Assembly (NCBI GenBank): GCA_964352735.1
Contig: CAYGTC010000019.1
Span: 1-64,000, forward strand
Length of the DNA: 64,000 nt
Source of the DNA: NORP309 sp964352735
GTDB lineage: Bacteria; Pseudomonadota; Gammaproteobacteria; Xanthomonadales; Marinicellaceae
Reading direction: 5' to 3'
The notes below the pieces were generated by a model, which saw only the letters and a list, made by a program, of their open reading frames with translations, was not told where the DNA came from and searched no databases. Positions within the stretch are counted from its first letter, which is position 1. Each line of letters starts with the position of its first letter. This document shows positions 33,907 to 42,521 of this stretch, one piece after another. The position numbers and the translations under genes are program-made.

Positions 33907-34101
33907 TTATGCGTACGGTAACATTGATTTAACTTGTTTAACATCAGACTCTGCAACCATGTCTGTACCACGTAAGTTTCTTTTACGTTTTTGTGTCATT
34001 TTAGTTAAGATATGACTTTTGTTAGCATAACCGCGCTTGAACCCGGTCGCTGTTTTTTTAAAGCGTTTTGAAGCCGCTTTTTTTGTTTTCATTTTTGGCA
34101 T
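33907..34101 (-). CDS. rpmI: 50S ribosomal protein L35
   Basis: 64 residues, basic, beginning MPKMKTKKAASKRFK, the standard L35 start. It lies in the conserved infC-rpmI-rplT block. The ATG is preceded by an AGGAG ribosome binding site. The spacer to infC is 178 bases, long enough to hold a regulatory leader. Confidence 0.97.
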   Translation of the reverse strand: MPKMKTKKAASKRFKKTATGFKRGYANKSHILTKMTQKRKRNLRGTDMVAESDVKQVKSMLPYA

Positions 34102-34247
34102 AATAATGCTCCTATTTTAATTTTAAAACCACAATAAGTAGCACTCCGCATTAATATTAATACTTGCATGCTTTAGCTATCCGAAACTCATTGCTGTTAA
34201 CAATCATCAAGGCAGTCCATGACAATCTATGCTTTCAATCCGTATGG

Positions 34248-34263
34248 CAGGTGTTTTTACCTG
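34248..34263 (-). promoter_or_regulatory. Small hairpin in the infC-rpmI spacer
   Basis: CAGGT and ACCTG arms with a six-base loop lie in the leader that precedes rpmI. In E. coli the equivalent region folds into the L20 translational operator. The location fits such a control element, but the fold was not modelled. Confidence 0.3.
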
Positions 34264-34279
34264 TTTGCAATCATTCAGA

Positions 34280-34807
34280 TCATTTATTGACAACTTTTGG
34301 TGCCAATAACATAATCATAAAACGCCCTTCCATCTTTGCAGGCCGCTGTTCCACAGTAACCTCATCCTCTAAATCGTGTTCAAGTCTGTCAAGCATATTG
34401 CTACCAATGTCACGGTGAGCAAGCTCTCTGCCGCGGAACATAATGGTTACCTTAACCTTATTGCCCTGACCGATGAACTTTCTTAAATTTCTTAACTTAA
34501 CCTGATAATCAGCTTCTTCAGTATTTGGTCTGAATTTGACCTCTTTTAGCTGAACCCGTTTTTGTTTCTTTTTAGATGCCTGTTTTTTCTTAGAGTTTTC
34601 AAACTTAAACTTTCCATAATCCATTATTTTACAAACAGGAGGCTCAGCTTTGGGAGAAATCTCGACCAAATCCAATTTTTGAGCCTTAGCTCTGTCCAAG
34701 GCTGCATCTGTAGCTAAAATTCCTACTTGCTTACCATCACTATCAATCAACCGCACTTTCATTACAGTGATTGATTCATTTATTCTTGTTTGGTTTTTTT
34801 TAGCGAT
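34280..34807 (-). CDS. infC: Translation initiation factor IF-3, probable AUC start
   Basis: 175 residues if read from the ATC codon at 34805-34807. The frame reads (M)AKKNQTRINESITVMKVRLI, matching the RINxxI..xxVRLI start of IF3. The internal ATG at 34760-34762 would remove about 15 conserved N-terminal residues. An in-frame TAA lies two codons upstream of the ATC, and AGAGGA sits about nine bases before it. The rest is typical: DLVEISPKAEPPVCKIMDYGKF, the lysine-rich linker and a C-terminal domain with FRGRE. E. coli infC uses AUU, which lets IF3 repress its own synthesis by rejecting non-standard starts. The same logic is inferred here. The start lies 23 bases after the thrS stop. Confidence 0.93.
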   Translation of the reverse strand: MAKKNQTRINESITVMKVRLIDSDGKQVGILATDAALDRAKAQKLDLVEISPKAEPPVCKIMDYGKFKFENSKKKQASKKKQKRVQLKEVKFRPNTEEADYQVKLRNLRKFIGQGNKVKVTIMFRGRELAHRDIGSNMLDRLEHDLEDEVTVEQRPAKMEGRFMIMLLAPKVVNK

Positions 34808-34830
34808 TTTTTAAATCCTCTTAGTATTAA

Positions 34831-36738
34831 TTATAATTTATTTTTTTGCACATCGTTGAAATGTTCTAATAATTCATCGATTGTCATGTTTCCAACTGTA
34901 TCACCATTCAGTTTTCTGACATTTATGGTGTTATTTTCCATTTCCATATTACCAACAATTAGCATGTATGTACACTTCTCCAACGTATGTTCGCGAATTT
35001 TATAGCCGATCTTCTCATTTCTCAAGTCTAATTTGACTCTAAGGCCATTGTTTTTCAAAACTTGGGCTATTTCGCTCGCATATTCGTTTTGAGCACTCGT
35101 GATATTCATCACTACTGCTTGAACAGGTGACAACCATAAAGGCAAGTTACCTGCGTGGTGTTCTATCAATATTCCGATAAATCGTTCAAAAGACCCGAGT
35201 ATGGCTCGGTGTAACATAACTGGTACGTGTTTATTGCCATCTTCACCAACATATGAAGCTTCTAAACGATTGGGCATTGAAAAATCTACTTGAATGGTTC
35301 CACACTGCCAGACTCTGCCCAAACAATCTTTCAACGAAAATTCAATCTTTGGCCCATAAAAAGCCCCTTCACCAGGTAGCTCCTGCCAATCAAGGCCTTT
35401 CATATCGAGAGCTTTTGCCAATGCTTGCTCTGATTTATCCCAAATTTCATCACTTCCAACCCTATTTTCTGGGCGAGTCGATAAGCGATAAATGATATCA
35501 GTAAAACCAAAATCTTGATAAATTTCGTGAAGAAATTCAATAAAAGTTGCCACTTCTTGCTGGATCTGTCCTTCAGTGCAAAAAATATGCGCATCATCCT
35601 GAACAAATCCGCGCACACGCATCAATCCATGCAAAGCACCCGAAGGTTCGTTCCTGTGACATGAACCAAATTCAGCCAATCTCAATGGTAAATCTCTGTA
35701 ACTCTTTAATCCTTGATTGTAAACCTGTACATGACAAGGGCAATTCATGGGTTTTACTGCAAATTTTTTCTCATCAGTGTGCACCGAGAACATGTCATCA
35801 CCAAATTTATCCGCATGACCTGAACGCTGCCATAAGCTATAATCCACCACTTGAGGCGTATTGATTTCTTGATAGTCGTGTTGATTAAGTTGCACTCTCA
35901 TGTACTGCTGTATCGCCTGATAAATAGACCAACCATTGGGATGCCAAAATACCAAACCTGGAGCCTCTTCCTGAAAATGAAAAAGATCCATACGTTTGCC
36001 TAATTTTCTATGGTCCCTCTTCTCAGCTTCTTCCAATCGATGTAAGTACGCTTTTAAATCCTTTTTATCTCCCCACGCCGTACCATAAATTCTTTGTAGC
36101 ATTTCATTGCTGCTGTCACCACGCCAATAGGCACCAGCAACATGCATCAATTTGAACACCTTAAGCTTTGAAGTATTGGGAACATGCGGCCCTCTACACA
36201 AATCGACAAACTCACCTTGCTTGTATAAACTTAAAATTTCATCTTGAGGGATATCGGCAATGATTTGTGCTTTGTATTTTTCACCCAAGTTTTCAAAAAA
36301 AGCAATGGCTTCATCTCGTGTCATGGTTTGGCGTTCAACCGGTAACTTTTCTTTGACTATTTTTTTCATTTCAGCACTGATTTTTGATAACTCTTCATCG
36401 CTGAAATGATGCTCACTGGAAAAGTCATAGAAAAACCCATCATCGATAACTGGACCTATGGTAACTTGTACTTGTGGATAAAGCCTTTTGACAGCTTGGG
36501 CCATCAAATGAGCCATGGAATGACGGATAACTTCCAAGCCCTCTTCATCTCTACTGGTGACAATAGACAATTCAACATCAGAATCTATCTGGGTTGAAAG
36601 ATCAACCATTTCCCCATTAATTTTCGCAGCCAATGCTGCATTTGCTAATCCTGGTCCAATATCAGCAGCCACATCATAAGCGCTGATTTCATTATCAAAA
36701 TGTCGTTGTGAGCCATCGGCTAAGGTTATCACAGGCAT
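34831..36738 (-). CDS. thrS: Threonyl-tRNA synthetase
   Basis: 635 residues from the ATG at 36736-36738 (MPVITLADGSQRHF), the family start, preceded by AGAGAGAC. An upstream in-frame start at 36810 is rejected because it adds 24 unrelated residues and lies over the leader terminator. Domains in order: TGS, editing domain (HSMAHLMAQAVKRLYP; HVAGAYWRGD), class II catalytic core with zinc ligands (MNCPCH), and an anticodon-binding domain. It is first in the operon with infC. Its leader contains a promoter, a possible mini-ORF and a terminator. Confidence 0.97.
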   Translation of the reverse strand: MPVITLADGSQRHFDNEISAYDVAADIGPGLANAALAAKINGEMVDLSTQIDSDVELSIVTSRDEEGLEVIRHSMAHLMAQAVKRLYPQVQVTIGPVIDDGFFYDFSSEHHFSDEELSKISAEMKKIVKEKLPVERQTMTRDEAIAFFENLGEKYKAQIIADIPQDEILSLYKQGEFVDLCRGPHVPNTSKLKVFKLMHVAGAYWRGDSSNEMLQRIYGTAWGDKKDLKAYLHRLEEAEKRDHRKLGKRMDLFHFQEEAPGLVFWHPNGWSIYQAIQQYMRVQLNQHDYQEINTPQVVDYSLWQRSGHADKFGDDMFSVHTDEKKFAVKPMNCPCHVQVYNQGLKSYRDLPLRLAEFGSCHRNEPSGALHGLMRVRGFVQDDAHIFCTEGQIQQEVATFIEFLHEIYQDFGFTDIIYRLSTRPENRVGSDEIWDKSEQALAKALDMKGLDWQELPGEGAFYGPKIEFSLKDCLGRVWQCGTIQVDFSMPNRLEASYVGEDGNKHVPVMLHRAILGSFERFIGILIEHHAGNLPLWLSPVQAVVMNITSAQNEYASEIAQVLKNNGLRVKLDLRNEKIGYKIREHTLEKCTYMLIVGNMEMENNTINVRKLNGDTVGNMTIDELLEHFNDVQKNKL

Positions 36739-36784
36739 AATCTGTCTCTCTATCGTGTGTGTTGAATTTATAAACTTGTCAGGC

Positions 36785-36807
36785 AAAAAAAAAGCACATA
36801 ATGTGCT
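36785..36807 (-). terminator. Intrinsic terminator in the thrS leader
   Basis: On the minus strand AGCACA-TTA-TGTGCT forms a perfect six-pair stem followed by nine Ts. It lies about 47 bases upstream of the thrS start and downstream of the predicted thrS promoter, so it would end thrS transcripts early unless relieved. That makes it a candidate attenuator. The plus strand shows no T-tract. Confidence 0.7.
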
Positions 36808-36837
36808 CAATCAATTATGCTTTTGGTTAAAACTTGT

Positions 36838-36855
36838 TCAACTTGTCGTTATCAT
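36838..36855 (-). CDS. Possible five-codon thrS leader peptide (MITTS)
   Basis: ATG-ATA-ACG-ACA-AGT-TGA, with two adjacent threonine codons, lies just downstream of an extended -10 box and upstream of the terminator before thrS. The predicted transcript start falls on or next to its ATG, so it would be read leaderless. Position and composition suggest threonine-dependent attenuation, but so short an ORF can arise by chance. Confidence 0.3.
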   Translation of the reverse strand: MITTS

Positions 36856-36861
36856 GCCTCG

Positions 36862-36867
36862 ATTATA
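36862..36867 (-). promoter_or_regulatory. Extended -10 promoter for thrS operon
   Basis: TGTTATAAT on the minus strand: a perfect TATAAT preceded by TGn, the extended -10 form. The -35 is weak (TTTATTATA region). Transcription would start near 36855, giving a leader of about 115 bases before thrS. Confidence 0.5.
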
Positions 36868-36947
36868 ACACTTCGATAAATTTTTATAATAAATTTACTC
36901 TATATTTGTTAAAATCTTTCACTAATATAACTCATTGGTATCAGATT

Positions 36948-37328
36948 TTGAATGTAAGAATTGATAAATGGCTGTGGTCAGCACGATTTTATAAAACACG
37001 GGCACTTGCAAAAAAGCACATTGAAAGCGGCAAAGTCACCATCAATGGGCAAAAAGTCAAGCCCTCTCGTGCGGTTCAAATTCAAGACCATTTGGTCATT
37101 AAAAAAGGTGAACTCATGTGGAAGGTAGAAGTCGTTCAACTCATAGATAAAAGAGTTTCTGCAAAATTAGCCGCAGAAACTTACATAGAAGAACAAGAGT
37201 CGATAGACAGCAGAAAAAACACCATTGAACAAAATAAAATGGTTTACTCTTCAGCGCCACGCCCAACCAAACACCCCAACAAAAAAGACCGCAGAGATTT
37301 AATCAAAATCAAAAAAAGTGGATTTTAA
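36948..37328 (+). CDS. hslR: Heat-shock ribosome-associated S4-domain protein (HslR/Hsp15-like)
   Basis: About 126 residues with an S4 RNA-binding domain: NVRIDKWLWSARFYKTRALAKK, then GKVTINGQKVKPSRAV. The C-terminus ends in the family signature (PNKKDRRDLIKIKK). In E. coli Hsp15 binds 50S subunits that carry a stalled nascent chain. The start is uncertain. No ATG or GTG lies in frame, and TTG codons exist at 36948, 36906 and 36834. The first gives a protein matching known family members, while the longer forms add a hydrophobic, unconserved extension and run over the thrS promoter. It diverges from thrS. Confidence 0.85.
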   Translation: MNVRIDKWLWSARFYKTRALAKKHIESGKVTINGQKVKPSRAVQIQDHLVIKKGELMWKVEVVQLIDKRVSAKLAAETYIEEQESIDSRKNTIEQNKMVYSSAPRPTKHPNKKDRRDLIKIKKSGF

Positions 37329-37373
37329 GTCGCCTCATGCATAACTCATTCAAGCCAAGATCAATCATTTTAT

Positions 37374-37640
37374 TTAAAATTGATAGATTAAACGAAAATC
37401 AAAACAATCATTGTTAGGCAAGGGAAAAACCACATTGTTTTGATCTTCAGTTTTAAAATGTGCGTATAGACCAAATAAGTTCATGTGATGATTTATTTCA
37501 TACCCTAGGCCCAAAAGTATGAACCACCCTCGCATCTTCAAAATCGTAAATATCAGTCAATGTTGTGGTCAATTTATTGCGTAAGGCATTCACAAATAAT
37601 GGGACTCGAATAACACCAAATGATGAATCATTTAATTTAA
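37374..37640 (-). pseudogene. Outer-membrane beta-barrel C-terminal fragment, frameshifted
   Basis: A minus-strand remnant in two frames. The first part reads DSSFGVIRVPLFVNALRNK and continues to HTFGPR. After a frameshift near 37510 it reads LGYEINHHMNLFGLYAHFK and ends RLIYQF-stop at 37374. Alternating hydrophobic/polar residues and a terminal phenylalanine are typical of the last strands of an outer-membrane barrel. No start or N-terminal part was found. The family cannot be named. Confidence 0.6.
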
Positions 37641-37705
37641 ATCAAAAAGAAAAAACCAAATCAATATTTATTTGTTATCATAGTAATAATTAGGTCTCTA
37701 CTATA

Positions 37706-40258
37706 TTAAGAACTTAAGTATTTTTGCTCAATATACTCAGGGAAATTGGGTTCATCAAAATAATAACCTTGAAAATTTTGACACCCCATTTGAATCAATA
37801 TATCCAACTGTTCTTTGGATTCCACCCCTTCTGCAATGACCTCCAAACCCAAGTCTTTAGACATATTGATGATGGCTTGTACAATGGTTTTTGTCTCTGG
37901 ATCTGGCACGATGTCTTTGGTAAAAGAATAATCGATTTTTAGTTTATCAAATGGCAGTTTTTTCAAATAACTCAATGAAGAATAACCTGTTCCAAAATCA
38001 TCAATTGATAACCTTAAACCAAGTTTTTTTAATTTAAACAGCGTTTTTATGGTCTCTTTAACTTGCTCCACCATAACGGTTTCTGTTAATTCCAATTCTA
38101 TTAAATGTGGCGGTATCTGATATTTTTCAAATAAAGATTGTAAAAAGTCTACCAAACCACTTTTGTGTAATTGTATTACTGATAAATTAACCGTGATAAA
38201 AGGCACATTTTGATATTTGGTCAGCCACAATTTGATTTGTTTAAAAACTTCTTCTAACACCCAGTTTCCTATTGGAATAATCAAACCACATTCTTCAGCA
38301 AAATGGATAAACTCATTTGGCTTAATTATTTCGCCACTGTTATGCCTCCAACGTATTAATGCTTCAAGGCCAATAATCTCATTGTTTTTTTCTGTGATTT
38401 GAGGCTGATATTTCAATAAAAAGTCATTACAATTGATGGCTTTGTGTAATTCTCCAGCCAACTGATGTTTTCTCAAAATTTCTTGTTCCATTGAATCTCG
38501 AAAAATAACAAAACCATTCCTGCCATGTGACTTTGCGTGATACATGGCAATATCCGCTCTTTGTATGGCTTGATCATAATCATCAGCTGAATCTGGGTAA
38601 ATGACAACTCCCATACTGGCTGAAATATATAATTCATGGTTTTCGATCACTATTTTTTCAGCCAAAGTCTTCAAGATTTCTTCTGATAACTCTCTGATCT
38701 TATTTTCAGTTTTTTCCCTATCAACTGACACATCTTTTAGCAAAATAACAAACTCATCACCACCAATTCTAGCAACCACATCTGTTTTGCTATTAACAAC
38801 ATTTGTTAACCGTTGACCAATTATTGTGAGCAATTTATCACCAATTGTATGTCCCAACGAATCATTGATGTTCTTAAAATAATCGAGATCAATTAAGAAA
38901 ATACCACCATAAGACCCTTCAAAATTTTGCAATGTATGATTAACACTGGCCCTCAATAATTTTTGATTTGGTAACTGAGTCAGATCATCATGTTCAGCCA
39001 TGTGTTTGATTTGATGTTGATAACGCACATCTTCGGAGATATCTACACCTACTGTTAATACTGATGATTGATCTTGATCTAATGTAAAGGGTACTTTGAA
39101 CACATTGAGAATTACAGATTCACCATTGGCATTCTCTACAAGAATCTCTTTTTGTAAACCTCCCACACCTTGATCTAAAAGAGAACTATCTTCTTGAAAT
39201 AATTTCTCAAATTGCGGATATTTTTCTATCAGTTCTTTTCTGGTTGTTTCAACAACATCAGATATGGCAAAGAAACGTGATGCATATGTGTTAGACAATT
39301 CGAAATATCCATTTTTATTGACCACAAAAATCATATGTGGAACCAGATTTATGATTTGAGATAACTGCTTACTTTGCTCAACATATTGATTGATGTGCTT
39401 TTTAACCTGTCTTCGCAAAACAAAAACTATCATGGCCGCCACGATCAGCAAACTCAAAATGGCTGATACAGCATATTTCAGCCACCATGGAAATGAACTT
39501 TGTTGCTTACTTATCCATTTATTTTTACTCAAGGAATATGGTGAAAATGGTTCATTCCGCCATTGGCTGAGGTATTGATCAAAAATCTTTAAGTATTGAC
39601 TATCTTTCCCTTTTGGTGTGGCAAACAAAGCATTGGTTGGATTAAACATGACTGATGACGGATAGACTCTGAAACGAGATTCATAAGTTTGACCTACCGA
39701 ACTTCCAGCAACAACACCTTGAATGCGTTTTTTTTCAAGCATTTCAAATGCTGTTTCATAAGTATCAACATATGTAATAATACAATTGATACGATATTCC
39801 TTACACAATTCTTCAAATTTTATGCCTTGAATTTCATTTTTAATAACAGCGACTTTTTTGTTATTTAATTCAAGTATATTCTGAAAGAGGTTTTTATCAT
39901 AACTGTAAACATGACCCCAACCTGTGATAAAGGACTCCTTAGAAAAATTAAAATATGCTGTTCGCTCGGGTAAAAAAGCGATATAAGTCATGACATCAAC
40001 TTCTTTATTTTTAGCTTTTTCAAATACACTGGACCAAGAACCAGTGACCCATATAATTTTCCATTTTTCCCTTATGGCAACTTCCTTTAAAAAATCGATG
40101 AGCATGCCTGTCGGCAATTCATTGGGCTTAAGAACCACCAGAGGTGGTGCATTGGTAATACCAATTTTCACAGTTTGATATTTGTATCCACTACTATTCT
40201 GAGCAAAAACGGTACTCAAACACAATAAAACACCACAAAAAAATACAAGCCTTATCAT
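37706..40258 (-). CDS. Periplasmic-binding sensor PAS-GGDEF-EAL protein
   Basis: 850 residues. A signal peptide (about 1-20) leads into a bacterial solute-binding-protein-3-like sensor domain (about 25-240), then a membrane helix (about 258-282), a PAS-like segment (about 295-405), a GGDEF domain with intact RIGGDEF and an EAL domain with GLEALIRW, and the later conserved DDFGTGYSSL and IAEGVE. The layout implies that a small periplasmic ligand controls cyclic-di-GMP synthesis or breakdown. The RxxD inhibitory site before GGDEF reads SKTD, so product inhibition is probably lost. Both catalytic signatures look intact, so the net activity cannot be told. It stands alone, with a 17-base inverted repeat upstream. 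Confidence 0.93.
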   Translation of the reverse strand: MIRLVFFCGVLLCLSTVFAQNSSGYKYQTVKIGITNAPPLVVLKPNELPTGMLIDFLKEVAIREKWKIIWVTGSWSSVFEKAKNKEVDVMTYIAFLPERTAYFNFSKESFITGWGHVYSYDKNLFQNILELNNKKVAVIKNEIQGIKFEELCKEYRINCIITYVDTYETAFEMLEKKRIQGVVAGSSVGQTYESRFRVYPSSVMFNPTNALFATPKGKDSQYLKIFDQYLSQWRNEPFSPYSLSKNKWISKQQSSFPWWLKYAVSAILSLLIVAAMIVFVLRRQVKKHINQYVEQSKQLSQIINLVPHMIFVVNKNGYFELSNTYASRFFAISDVVETTRKELIEKYPQFEKLFQEDSSLLDQGVGGLQKEILVENANGESVILNVFKVPFTLDQDQSSVLTVGVDISEDVRYQHQIKHMAEHDDLTQLPNQKLLRASVNHTLQNFEGSYGGIFLIDLDYFKNINDSLGHTIGDKLLTIIGQRLTNVVNSKTDVVARIGGDEFVILLKDVSVDREKTENKIRELSEEILKTLAEKIVIENHELYISASMGVVIYPDSADDYDQAIQRADIAMYHAKSHGRNGFVIFRDSMEQEILRKHQLAGELHKAINCNDFLLKYQPQITEKNNEIIGLEALIRWRHNSGEIIKPNEFIHFAEECGLIIPIGNWVLEEVFKQIKLWLTKYQNVPFITVNLSVIQLHKSGLVDFLQSLFEKYQIPPHLIELELTETVMVEQVKETIKTLFKLKKLGLRLSIDDFGTGYSSLSYLKKLPFDKLKIDYSFTKDIVPDPETKTIVQAIINMSKDLGLEVIAEGVESKEQLDILIQMGCQNFQGYYFDEPNFPEYIEQKYLSS

Positions 40259-40746
40259 GGGGTCATTTTGTTCATCAAACTGAAATCAGAAATAAAATAT
40301 TTGTAAAATAACATATTTATCCCTGCCAATATTCTTGCGATCATGTTTTTATTGCTTCTATAGCTAAATATTTATAATTCTATTATATGTTATCATAAAC
40401 AGCACACAACATTATGTGAAAATTTATGCATCTAACAAAATTTTAACAAACTGATTTCACTAAGAAATAAAAAAAACGAATTACTTGAGACCGCAGCATA
40501 ACTAGATGGCGAAAGAAAAAAATAGAGATTGTTATCAAATTGAGGAAAAAATCACAGGTAATGGCTGGCTATTGACCAGATTTTTAACAATGAGCCCGAA
40601 TTTTTAATCAAAAATTCGGGCTCATTGATGAATTTAATCATTTTTTACTCGTCACTGTAGTTATGCTGAAGTTTCTACTTATGAAATAATACTAAAATAG
40701 CCTTGCCATTCTGAAGAATTATTGACAAATTAAAAAGCGTATTAAA
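40259..40746. other. 488-bp AT-rich spacer with a strong inverted repeat
   Basis: No gene recognised. It contains the upstream region of the GGDEF/EAL gene (right side of its ATG) and the end of the cmoA-cmoB operon, with the long inverted repeat listed separately. Confidence 0.6.
40589..40626. repeat. Perfect 17-bp inverted repeat
   Basis: AATGAGCCCGAATTTTT, a four-base AATC loop, then the exact reverse complement. It lies 120 bases downstream of cmoB and probably forms its transcription terminator, although no clean T-tract follows the stem on either strand. A partial similarity (ATTCGGGCTTGTT) occurs at about 57104, so it may be a dispersed element. Confidence 0.75.
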
Positions 40747-41718
40747 TCATTTTTTTTGTGCGATTAAAGTCGCCCTTGTCGGTAAATCATGTCCTTCTAT
40801 TGTCCTTGTTTGGCCCTCATTCAGAAAGTCTTTCAATGAATGAAAATTCATCCAGGAAGTACTTCTTTGTTCAGTAGTGTCTGTAGTTGTTATATCAACA
40901 CAGTGAATATTTTCAAAACCATTGCGTTCCAACATAATACTTAAACAGCCAACAGAAGGCAAAAACCATACATTACGCATTTGTGCATAACGTCCATTTG
41001 GAATAAGACACGTGCGCTCATCACCATTAACTATCAATGTTTCAATCACCAAAAAACCTTTAGGCCTAATACTTTCATACAATTCTTTAATGTGGTGAAT
41101 CGGTGATTTACGATGATACAATACTCCCATAGAAAAAACCACATCAAAATATTTCATATCAGTAGGCATTTTTTCCATAGAAATTGGTAGCACACATGCC
41201 CCACTTTGCCTGTATTTTTCTATGCTCCAAAATTGCATGACTTGAAGTATCCCTGGATCAATACCCATTATTAATCGTGGCGAATGCTCAGCCATTCTGA
41301 ACATATAATAACCATTTCCGCAACCAACATCCAAAATTAATTTATTATTCAAATCTGGCAGATTCTTCTCAATCCTATTCCACTTCATATGGGATTGCCA
41401 CTCGGCATCAATCAGCAATGAAAACATATTAAATGGCCCCTTACGCCATGGAATTAAGCCTTCATAGCCCTCTTTCAAGGTTTTATATTCTGATTCAGAT
41501 AGTGCAGCTTCACAAGTGATCGCATCTAGATTGGCTGAAATTTCAAGGTGATTAATTTCAGGCAATTTCAGATAGGCTGATAACCATCTGGCAAAATCAC
41601 CTTGCTTTGGATTATGCAAACGGCCTTCAGTTAATTCAACTAAGCGACTAATATTTGATTCATCCAAATGACTGTTACGTAATTTATGCCAAAAATCTTC
41701 ATATAAATTTAGCATCAT
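40747..41718 (-). CDS. cmoB: tRNA U34 carboxymethyltransferase
   Basis: 323 residues, normal for CmoB, which transfers the carboxymethyl group of carboxy-S-adenosylmethionine to 5-hydroxyuridine at the tRNA wobble position. It has the SAM-fold motif LDVGCGNGYYMFRM and family segments IPWRKGPFNMF, DAEWQSHMKW and VLYHRKSPIHH. It overlaps cmoA by four bases (ATGA), so the pair is translationally coupled. Confidence 0.96.
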   Translation of the reverse strand: MMLNLYEDFWHKLRNSHLDESNISRLVELTEGRLHNPKQGDFARWLSAYLKLPEINHLEISANLDAITCEAALSESEYKTLKEGYEGLIPWRKGPFNMFSLLIDAEWQSHMKWNRIEKNLPDLNNKLILDVGCGNGYYMFRMAEHSPRLIMGIDPGILQVMQFWSIEKYRQSGACVLPISMEKMPTDMKYFDVVFSMGVLYHRKSPIHHIKELYESIRPKGFLVIETLIVNGDERTCLIPNGRYAQMRNVWFLPSVGCLSIMLERNGFENIHCVDITTTDTTEQRSTSWMNFHSLKDFLNEGQTRTIEGHDLPTRATLIAQKK

Positions 41719-42470
41719 GATTTAATCGCTACGTATGAAGCAAAGTTAAAGCACTGAAACCACTTAGTGACATGCTGAAAACCAGCAGCCGAGAGCCTAT
41801 TCTCAATGTCATTTTCCGAATCCGGGATCAAAACATCTTTTAAGGCCTGCCTCTTTCTTTCAATTTCACGATTAGAATAACCATTAATTTTTTTATAAGC
41901 GTGGTAATGTTCGATTAAAAACTTGTCCTTATCATCATCTGACTTAAATTTTTCGGATAAAATAAATACCCCACCTGGGTTTAAGCCTTGATATATTTTA
42001 GCGACGATGGACTTTCTTAAATCTCTAGGAATAAATTGCAAAGTAAAATTACTCACCACCACGGAGGCATTATTGATAGTCATGTCATTAATATCTTCTA
42101 ACAATACTTGAATTTTATCGGTTAATGCCTTAGCTTCAATGATTTGTTTACATTCTTTTACCATTGACTCCGAAGTGTCAATAGCTATAATTTGACAATT
42201 ACTGTCAACCGTAGCTTTTGCGGCAGTCACTGCAACTGCTCCTAATGAACAACCCAGATCATAAATATTGCTATTATCTTGCGCATATTGCATACAATAC
42301 ATGGCTATAGACTTGAGTATTGAGTCATAACCAGGTACTGATCTTTTTATCATGTCTGCGAAAACATCAGTAACTTGCTGATCAAAAGCAAATGACTTAA
42401 CTGATTCAAATTTTTTCTCAAATATACGATCAGTATTCTGAGTCAGGTTTATGTGATTTTGTTTTTCCAT
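41715..42470 (-). CDS. cmoA: Carboxy-S-adenosyl-L-methionine synthase
   Basis: 251 residues, normal for CmoA, which makes carboxy-SAM from SAM and prephenate. SAM-binding loop LGCSLGAVAVTAA and the family pieces VVSNFTLQFIP and GGVFILSEKF are present. It is the first gene of the cmoA-cmoB pair and diverges from an SDR gene 51 bases away. Confidence 0.96.
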   Translation of the reverse strand: MEKQNHINLTQNTDRIFEKKFESVKSFAFDQQVTDVFADMIKRSVPGYDSILKSIAMYCMQYAQDNSNIYDLGCSLGAVAVTAAKATVDSNCQIIAIDTSESMVKECKQIIEAKALTDKIQVLLEDINDMTINNASVVVSNFTLQFIPRDLRKSIVAKIYQGLNPGGVFILSEKFKSDDDKDKFLIEHYHAYKKINGYSNREIERKRQALKDVLIPDSENDIENRLSAAGFQHVTKWFQCFNFASYVAIKS

Positions 42471-42521
42471 GGGTTGTTATTTTATGCAATAATAAGCGGT
42501 AAGTAAAAAAAAAGTTAGAAT

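Noticed and set aside
36739..36810. thrS start at 36810
   Set aside because: Adds 24 residues unlike ThrRS and lies over a terminator hairpin; MPVITLADGSQ is the family start.
36834..36947. Longer hslR start at 36834
   Set aside because: Adds an unconserved hydrophobic stretch and would overlap the thrS leader and promoter; TTG 36948 fits the family.
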